A DNA stretch of 64,000 bases from Pempheris klunzingeri (taxonomy: Eukaryota; Chordata; Actinopteri; Acropomatiformes; Pempheridae), in the NCBI RefSeq assembly GCF_042242105.1, contig NC_092019.1, forward strand, positions 11,652,328 through 11,716,327, written 5' to 3'. This document shows, piece by piece, positions 21,626 through 31,500 of this stretch. The position numbers and the translations under genes were made by a program. Position 1 is the first letter of the stretch. Every line of letters begins with the position of its first letter. The notes beneath the pieces were generated by a model. That model ran no database searches and had not been told where the DNA came from. It saw only the letters and a program-made list of their open reading frames with translations.

Positions 21626-23150
21626 AAATGTGCAGAGTAGGTCTCCATTCAGTGGTGGAATGAAACTCTGCATCTATTCAAGTGTTGTATTTAAGAACAA
21701 TTCTGATGTATTTCTTGAATATTTTGAATTTTGATGCTACTTTACAGTTCTGCACCACAGTTTGGATGATAGACTTTACTTTTGATGCTTAAGGACATTT
21801 GGCTAATTATACTACCATGTTTTAAATAGAGGACTTCTAATTGTAATGAGGTGTATTTTACATTGTGTTATTTCTACTGTACCTCTTCCACCACTGCTCA
21901 CATTACAGGTCTGGAAACAGTATTTTTCTCAGGCCATATAACACATATAACTGTCCTCACTACAGACTCTGAGTCTCTACCAGGCTGTTATTTTGTATCT
22001 GACCTCAGCATTTAGCGGTATATGAGAGGAAAAAAGTTACTTTTGGGAATCTATTAAATGCCACATTAATTGTATATTATTAGGAAAAGCTGAATTCAGA
22101 GCTGGTGTCTCACTTTAAATGTCATCACTGAACTCACGCCATGCAAAAAGTGCTAAGTGTGTTTCCAGGGAGCCACTGATCATCCTTGACATTTGGCCAT
22201 TGATTAGGACCCACAGCAATAAGCTGTCAGTCCTTTCAGAGATGACCTTCCCTCATTCCCTCTGCAGCGCACGTGCTGATTCATTAATTTTAGAATGAAA
22301 ACTACCTCATATCTAAACTTTAACAAATCAGGAGATGTCTTATCATCCATTTTCATTCAGTGTGTTTCCAAACTCAATGACAATCAGGTGACCACATTTA
22401 CTCTGCTTTAGCTGTACAGACACGTGACCACAGACAACAAAAGGTGCTTGCTTGTTTCTTCTTTGCTTTTCAAACATTTTCTGCTCATACTTTCTTAACA
22501 GGTTAAATGAGTGTTTGCCTGTCTCTAAAAGTGCAAAACACTCATTTTAAATTGGGGCGAGCTAAAAACACACCGATGGCAACTTGGCAACTTAGCAACT
22601 CGTGCTGCACCAAGCTTGAAATGAGAGCCTGAATAACACCGGAAGTACGGTTAAATGGCTCCCATACTTTTTTTTATTTTTTTTATTAAAATATCCTAGT
22701 TAATTGTACTGCACATTATGCTCCAAGTATTCTCTTTAAATATAATGTTCATTCACATTTCAATTTATTTGTTGAAAAAAAAAAAAAAAAACACATTACA
22801 CTGCTACTTTAGAAAAGGAAGGATATGTAAGTCTGTACAACATCCCAAATTAATCAAACTCAGATTAAATGATTCTTACTTCACCTTTGGGAGGGGGGCT
22901 GTAAGAAAAGGTTTCTCCTTACAGACTCAACATAGTAACTCTCTGTTTAAAGTAGCCCAAAACTTGACTGAAAAGATTCTGACATGTACACCTTGAGCTA
23001 CCTGTGGACAGGAGAAAATCTCCAAAAGTAAGAGATGAGAAAAGTAGGTTTTTGCAAGCAAGATGAGAGCGTGAGGGAGTTTTCTTTTCTCCTCTCTTGT
23101 AGCCTACAATGCTATAAAACTATATTTTACACGCCAGTCGTTTGGTCAGC

Positions 23151-23441
23151 TTTTATTTTGGAAGAAGTGACCGGAAACGTACTTTAAATCCTGCCTGTTT
23201 CTGTCGCACTTGACTGGTCCGAAGGCCGCCGAAGAAGAAGAGGAGGAGGTGGAGGAGGAGGAGGAGGGAGAGCCGGGAGTGCTATGTCTGGTCTGTCATA
23301 TTGTGGACTGGTTTGACTCGTCACGGGGCCTTTCGGGCAAACAATGCGTGTCAGTCACAGAAAATAGTGAGCAGTTTGCAAAATAAAACGGGAAAAGACA
23401 CCCGGGATCGCTGAGGCGTCGCGGCTGATAAACTACGTAGG
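23151..23441 (+). promoter_or_regulatory. mboat1: mboat1 promoter and 5' UTR
   Basis: A CpG- and GC-rich stretch before the mboat1 ATG with a purine-rich (GAA/GGA)n tract (about 23,230-23,275). Two short upstream open frames are present if transcription starts upstream of them: 23284-23316 (10 codons) and 23344-23367 (7 codons). The transcription start is not determined. No TATA box is seen. Confidence 0.6.
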
Positions 23442-23531
23442 ATGGGCGAGCGGACGGACACTGTGTTTAATACCACTGGATCCAAGTGGCTGCTGCCTGT
23501 CAGTGAACACTTGGGCTTTCCTCTTGATCAG
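23442..23531 (+). CDS. mboat1: mboat1 coding exon 1
   Basis: 30 codons, MGERTDTVFNTTGSKWLLPV to GFPLDQ; donor ATCAG|gtaggaac, phase 0. Confidence 0.95.
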
Positions 23532-26500
23532 GTAGGAACATCTGCCCCTTGAATCACAACTCCAGCAGCAGGGGGCAAATACACAAGCCGCTTTATTTTC
23601 TCTGATGGTCCTCTGTGCTGTGGGGAAGTAAGTCTGTCAATTAGCGGCGTGTCACTTGTTAGAGAGACGTGCAGTGATTCCCCAGCAGGCACCGACGCCC
23701 ACTGCAACTCATAATTGTAATTCTGCAGATGAGAGGCTTTCAGTGTTTGTTTCTCTCCCTCTCTCCAAAATGACATCAGAAAATGAAGACTTGCACGCCA
23801 AAGTTTAAAACATTAGGCTATTTAACTCATCACAGCAAAACTCCCCAGGCTTATAGAAGTGATCTGATATCACTAATGATGAAGAAGCATGTGGGGGAAA
23901 GAATCTCTCTAACTTTTGCATCTTCCTGTGTCAATACAGCCCTTTAGAGGTATAAGGAGTTGATTTTTGCCAGATATCAATAAAGCAGATATTTTCTGGA
24001 TACATTTGAGCATGTTTAAACATATTGTCTAATCATCCTAATCCTTATTTGTCCCATACAGGTGAATTTTTTGACGTGCCAGCTGTTCGCCCTGGCTGCT
24101 GCCTTCTGGTTTCGTCTCTACCTCAGTCCGAGCCATGCCAATCCCCTGGTCAGGCACGCCGTGGCCTCTCTTCTTGGCGTTGCCTTTCTCATCTTCTGCT
24201 TTGGATGGTAGCGACTGATACTGATAGAGACACAGTACTCCACCCAGTTCCTCTCACATGATGCTGCCCTTTTTTATTTATTTATTTTTTTTCATTCAGA
24301 GTCAGTAACATAGCCTTGACTTCTGAGTCATCAGCTATAATCTGTCAGCCTTTTCTGACAAATGGACAGGGCTCATGTCAAGTGTGCAGGGTCCTCAGGC
24401 TTATAATTATAGGCAGAGATGTTTGTGGTAGCACTTGACCCATGAGTAACATCTGGGGGAACAGGACTGGGCTGCTTTGACTCACACTGTAATTACAGAC
24501 ATACAGCCCACTTACATTTGTAAATTAAGTACAAGGTATTATTCAATCAGAAGTAATGATGGCTTGTCCTTTTTTGCAGGTACTCAGCTCACATCCTGAC
24601 AGTAGTGGCTGCAAGCTACTTAATCATCATTAAAGGTGACATCAACAATGTACACAGGTAAGTGCCGGTGTTTGTATTTTAAAAGCAAATCCACATAGAA
24701 GTCTGGGATACAGCTATGCTATGGAGACAATATGTTGAATTATAAAATGGATTATGAAATGTTACACAAATGTTAAACACATAAAATATTTGGTGGAGTT
24801 GAGTGCACTGTTTAATGCTGTGTGCAATCAATTGATGCTCCATGTTGGACCAACTATGAACAACCTTTACTGACTAATACGGGGCACTTGTGCCCACTGT
24901 AACCCCTACAACGGCTGCATCTAATTTCCTGGTGTCTTTTACGTTAAACTTGTCAGACAAGAAACAATTAACATCATAGCTGTGCGTTTGAGCAGGCGGC
25001 TTTGTCTGGATGATGGCAATGATATTTATCAAAAAATGCCTTTCAGCAGGTAAATGATCGTCAAAGCAGACAAACAAAGAGTTGTTAGTGCTCACGTGTT
25101 TCAGTTTACCCGTGCTTTTACTCCCTCCTATACATTCCAGTTAGGACTGGAGTGCATTGCTTCATTGTCTTCAAGTTGAAATGAGGCCCGAATTAAAATA
25201 CTGTTGCTGGGAGAACATAAAACACGTCAGGTGAAAGGCAGCCGGAGGCGCCAGCCAGACCAGTCTGCTAGATCAGTGGAGATAGTTGTAGTGTGTGTTT
25301 GTTTGCATTATTACATGGCTTCTGTCTTTCCAGCCATGTGTAGTTGTGTACCTTTGTAAGTGTGCATGTTACTTCATATTTGTGTGTGTGTGTGTGGCTC
25401 AAGTGTGTCATGGCCGTTTTTTTTCCCCCTTTTTATGAATGGAGTAACATAAATGAGGTTTGGTTATGTTGCTCAGGTATTCACGTCAGAAGGATGGTCA
25501 GCAGGGAGAGGAAGATGATTACTGTTACACGGTTACACGTTGAAGCAAAACACAGTGTAAACTGTGTCCCAGGTTAAACATACATACCACATCACACAGC
25601 TCTTTATCAATGACACAGGGTGAGAGGATGACTAATCCCTCTGCTATGTTATAATGCTGGTATTTGCGACGTTTAGGAATTTTTTGTGGTGATCCTGGTA
25701 TTAACATCACCAGCTAGAACCAGATGTTTGATAATTAAGTATGAGCGATTTTATCTTAAGTCGGATCAGTTCATACATTTTAATGGCCTTAAGTAGCAGC
25801 TTCTCTCATAAGGATACAGTATACAGCTACAAATCTAAAAATTGTATTAGATTGCTATTCTAATACAACCCAAGTCACCTCTAACAAATAAATGAGATTA
25901 TTAGTTCTAACCAATCTCCAATTTGCAAAATGCACACCAACAAATTTTGTAACCACTGCAAATAAGTCATAAGACATCTCTAAGGAAACAGGTGGGGTAA
26001 CAAGCATGAATTCTCAGCATCCTACTTTTCAGAAAAACGTGTGCAAAGGGCAAAGACACAAAGCTGTGTCGCAGACTGCAGTCCTACATGGTAATATTTT
26101 CAAGAATCGTATCCATCACCAGAATCTTAATTGTCTTTTGTCTGATTTAAGATTTGTTCATTCCTTCGCATGCAGATATTCCATGACGACAGCTATGGGC
26201 TACTTGACAGTGTGCCAAGTGAACAGAGTCTTCATCTTTCACTATGGAATCCCCTCCACGGACTTCTCTGGGTAAGGAAAACTTAATCACTCGGTTATCT
26301 CACCTCTTTTCCTCACACCTGCCACACCTTCTTGGGGACAGCATATTAGTCATTTCTGTTTCATAGCAATTCTTTTGTTATCAGTTAATGTTTCCAAACT
26401 GTGTTTTACCCGCTTACTCAGTCACCAGTGCCACGGCCTTGTGTAAATACAACACCACTGATTAAAAAGCAGCAGTGTGGATTGTTCTCGGTTGACATTG

Positions 26501-28536
26501 CCCAGCCAGGTGCCTCCTGGCAACTGTGACTTTGTTCTCTTTGAAACAAGGCTACTTCCGAAGGAGTAGGGAGTTAATTCTTTAGTACGTTTCTCTTAAT
26601 GAACTCTTTCTGACCCTATAAGGATAATCAAGTGCTCAAGTTACATTTATTATTACTTATTTCATGAATAAAATATTGCATCAACAAAAATGACTATTTT
26701 CAAATCAAAACTTTGACACCACAGGTATTAAGTGCAACTTTACTCCATAGCTACTTTTACATTGATTGAGAGGGTTATAATTGTGTTAACATGCTGCTTA
26801 TGTCGTGGTTGTGGACCACATCTCATAGAGAAAGCTGGGCCTCGCAGGATGCACAAACACCAGATAAATATTTAACTATGGAGCAGCAAATGAATGTGTT
26901 TTTTTTTTTTTCTCAGAGAAAATGCCTGAGGTAGTATCGGTGGTTTTACTGGGAAAATCAACTGGTGTTGTCTGTGTGCAGTTGTTCTTTAAAAGATGAC
27001 AGCACACTTTGCTGGCTACTGTATTCAGCAACTTCTTTGCCGAGCTCTGGTGTGGATGAATTAGCTGGCAGCCTCACTTGCACTCCGCGTGACCTTGGTG
27101 ATGAGCAGCCAGGCCTATGAGTCAGCCTCGGGCAGGGTCATATATTGAATTATAGATCCAGCTTCTTTATGCTTTCAAATTGGACAGATGAATGGATGTG
27201 AATCACAGAGATGGTGCTCTTGTGCATCTAGTCACACAGGATTTGATTAAGTAATCTGGAAAGACTCAGTGAGTCTTTTTTCCTTTTAGATTTTTGCTAG
27301 TGAAACACCATTTATGTTGGTAATTTGCTGTATTCCACTCTTGTGTTTGTCCTCATTATTACCTTGATCTGATGTGCTGCTTCCCCGTCGGAGGATGCAG
27401 AACACAGCTATGCTCGTCTCTAACGTCTCTGTGCTATTTTCCTCTATGTCAGTAAGCTCATGCTTTTTTTTTTAAAACTGAAATTGAACTGGGTCAAAGT
27501 CTTATGTGCAGTGCCAACTTTAGAGTTTACGCGGAAAAACAGAGTCTGTGGGCTACAGCGGTGGAGCGTTGCTCATACTGGCTGGCACTCTGAAAATGTT
27601 GCTCTAAAGCCAACTGCCAACTCTCATTGAGCTGGCAGTGCCAGCCGCTCGGCCAGCCCCTCTCCGCCTCAGTTTTCCATGCAGTACACACAATGCAGCT
27701 GGCTCACACACAGGAACCAGTGTGTGTGTGTGTGTGTGAGAGAGAGAGATGTAGTTTATGTGTGCCTTTGTGCACACACTCACATTCTTGGGACAGAGAG
27801 GTCTCTATCTGTGAATGAAAGTAGGAGAGGGGGAGTGAAACTAGTCAGTTCAGACTTACTGTACAGGACCTCAGTGCCCTCAGTGCACCATCGCCTCACC
27901 TCCAGCATGTTTTCCATAAGTTACTAACTTTCGGCTACAACTGAACCCAAGATGAAGATCAGTGCCATAGTGATTCCAAAGACAGACAACGATTAAGTGA
28001 AAACTGTAGAGGTCTGAATGAATTGCACTGGATAAAACAATTGACCTGACTCGACACCACTGGAAAAGAATGAGGGGATTCACATGGGGGAATAAATTAT
28101 GTGGCCTTAAACAGAGGCTCAGTAGGCGTTTGCTTGGGATGTGCTTTGATTCAAGGCACTCATACATAAATGACTTAAAAGTGCCCTTTTTTGCATAAAC
28201 ATCCTACAGCTGATCAGACAAACATGCTGGGCCCTGCTTCCCACTTTTAAAACCATTAAAAACACAATCATTGTGCTAGAAACGTATTTCCACCTACATC
28301 AAGTTGGCTTTGTGAGGCTAAAAACACCAGAATGCTTTTGATTGCTGAAAGGTCATCACCAGTTATTACGTTGCTGTATAACAACTGTTTATATGTCTGA
28401 GTGACACTGTCACTCACTATAAAGTCTCTCTGGCAATAAAATTGTTTTTATTCTATTCTGCTCAGGCCTCTGATGATAGTAACCCAGAAGATCATCACAC
28501 TGGCCTTCCAGCTCCATGATGGTAAAGCAAAGGACA

Positions 28537-28573
<37 letters not shown>

Positions 28574-31500
28574 CACTCAAATGCTCAAACAGATATTGGC
28601 AAGCCTTTAATAGTGGAGGCATCGTGCTCTCAGAGTTACTAGTAACATGTAATGTTGTGCTGTAATGGGAAAAGCACAGATGTTACTAATAACATTAACA
28701 ATGGCTCTCAGTGAGCTGTGACGATGAGGCGGCATCTATAAAACCAGGACCCTGAAACTGAAGCAGCTAAATGGAATTCAGTCAGTCATCATCAATTTTA
28801 TCATTTGGTTAAAAATGAAAGTTTGCAAACAGGTTACTGATGACTTCATCCCTTATTTTTTAGGCATGTGTAAGAAATCTGAACAGCTGACCCCGGAGCA
28901 GAAGCATCTAGCTATAAAGTAAGTTTTTAGTGTGGTTAAAACATACTAATGGATTAAATCATTTTTTTCATACAGTGGTAATTGGTATGTAGCAGTGTGA
29001 CACATCAGGGGACAGACTTTTTGGAGACAATTCAGAACACTGTGCTCTGGGAATGACGACGAAGTGCAGGACTCTGATTTGATTCCTCCTCTTTTTTCCA
29101 CTACTGACTTCATTTTGATTTGCTTTAAGTTTAAGCTGTGCTTCTGGGTGCACATAGTTTACACTGTAGGATATAGAAATGAATCTGGAACCAATGTCCC
29201 TGAGAGAGTTTGTACGCACAGAAGGTTGCATCTGAATTTTAACACCTTGTTTAAAGAATAAATAACTCTTTCTTTTCCTTTAGCTGCGAAGGACAATGAC
29301 AAGGAGATGCAATCATGGTGAATAGCTTGTTCACGTAAAAAGCATGCTGGGAACGTAGAAAGAGGGGCATCATTTTGCATGGAAAATATTACATTTTTAT
29401 GCATGTGTATCGATAAAACCACTTTAATCAGTGCACTATGCATGCCATTTCAAAAACCATTTTTAAAATGTATCAAAAAACAAACAAACAACTATAAGAC
29501 ATAGTGTTGTGTGATAAACCTGCAGCTCTAAACTTGGTGATTTGTCTCATGTTTGTTAGCTTACATTAAGATTGATGGAGGCTCCCTGTAGGTTTGGATA
29601 TCACTTAGATTTTATGGATTCTGATTCAGATTTTACTCTTTAATCCTACTGTACGTACTGTAAACATTATATACAAGCTAAGTACAAGCTGCATAACCAA
29701 CAATGTAGAGGGAAGCTCAGTGGGTCAAAACTTTGCTTTCAAGAAGCAGATTTCTTTATGATTTCCCAGATGATTTTCTGGATGATTTCCCTCAGTATTT
29801 GGAACTGGTTACGATTCATAACCAATTCTCAATGGCCAGTGACCAACCCTGGTTCATTTTTTAAAATGCTGTGTAGCTGTAATCGCAGAGCCAAAAGGAA
29901 CCAAGTCAAAAGCTAATTTACCGTACATAACATTTGGATTGTTTAGCTGGGAAACTTTAAAAAGTCACCTTTTCTTATTCACAGGATGTTTGCTATAAAA
30001 AAAAAAAAAAAAAAAGGCATGCTTTCTCACATTTCCATCCAACCTAGATGAAAATATCCAGTAACACCGTTGCATTTCACCTCAAGTGATCACTGTTATA
30101 CTGGAATGATTTCTCCTATTGTCCTTTCTGCAGTGTGAGGCCCTCTCTCATTGAGTACCTGAGCTACAATCTGAACTTCCTGAGTGTCCTGGTGGGACCT
30201 TGCAATAACTATAAGGACTACATAGACTTCATAGAGGGCAGACACATCAGCCAGAGGCTCAGGCAGAACTCTGGAGCATGTAATGGGCAGAATGGCTATG
30301 ATAAGACACCAGATCCATCCCCTCTGGTAAGTTCAGCAATGCTTATCTGGTTGCTGCTCCATATTCTGTTTTTAATTTGACCTGGTACTGGACTAACAAT
30401 TTAATCTGTCTATTCTAGATCACTTTTCCTGCATCCTTCTGCTATTTTTTTTTACATTCAAGACTTTGTAGTTGTATCAGGACGTGTATCATGAGACAGA
30501 GCAATATAGAGAACGAAGCAAAGACGGCATCGTTGCTTCGTTCTCTATATTATCTGAAAATGTCACCACGCTAGTGTTAAATTCTATGTGCTGTCTTGAA
30601 TTTGAAATAAACTCATTATAAAGCAGTGATTCGGGCAGTAATAAAAAATAGACACTTCTTAGCTGGTGTAGACTAGCCTCTAGCTCCAACAGGAGTGGGG
30701 CAGAGTTCCAAGACAAAAATATAACCTGAACTTTGTTAAAGTAAATTAACATAGTTTGCTCAGTTGAGCAGAAAAAACAATATTTGCTTTGTATGTTTTT
30801 TATCATTACTTATCATTGTTTGAAGACGAAGAACGACACAAGAAAGGAAAAAAGAAAAAAAAACATCTGCTCTAAAAATACATCTCACTCCACTATTAAC
30901 TGATTATTGATTACTCAGCTTATTTGCAACTTGTGTTTTCAAAATTTGCCATAAACATAACCATTAACATACTACATAAAAGAAATGGCATATGGTCCTT
31001 CACTCACAGAGGGTTTTGGGAATGCCACAAACCTCAACATAGCCTTCTTCAGTTGTTGCACTTTGTCCTACTGCTTGCATTGTTTCAGTCTTGGTTCTAA
31101 ACTGTATATGATTTCTGTTCTCAACTTGACCTGATTTTGCAGTGACTTAGATAGTCCAGTAATCATCATGTGCATTGGTGCTCAGCAGTTTTCTGTCTTC
31201 CCTGCAGAACGCCGTCTGTCGAAAATTGCTGGTGTGCTGCGGCTGCATGCTGTTCTTCCTCATTATGACTCGGTCCTTGCCAATATCATACAACGTGGAC
31301 CCCCACTTTGTCAGCCACGCACCCTTCCTCACCAGGCTCACTTATGCTTTCTTCTCCATACAAGCAGCAAGGCCCAAATTTTACTTTGCATGGACACTAG
31401 GTGAGCAGTGGGTGTACGTGTGAAGTGTTTGTATGTTTCAATTGTAGTTCACCAACGGTCAGTCTGGAATATGAGCTACATTGTTACTGCCTTGGAAGTC

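Larger units (their letters stand above)
20281..23150. other. intergenic region between divergent e2f3 and mboat1
   Basis: No gene is seen. It contains ATT/AAT runs, a LINE-type 3' tail (20,465-20,731), an ATT/GTA trinucleotide tract (21,193-21,255), a likely DNA-transposon fragment (21,540-21,625) and A/T runs near 22,670-22,690 and 22,776-22,791. Confidence 0.8.
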
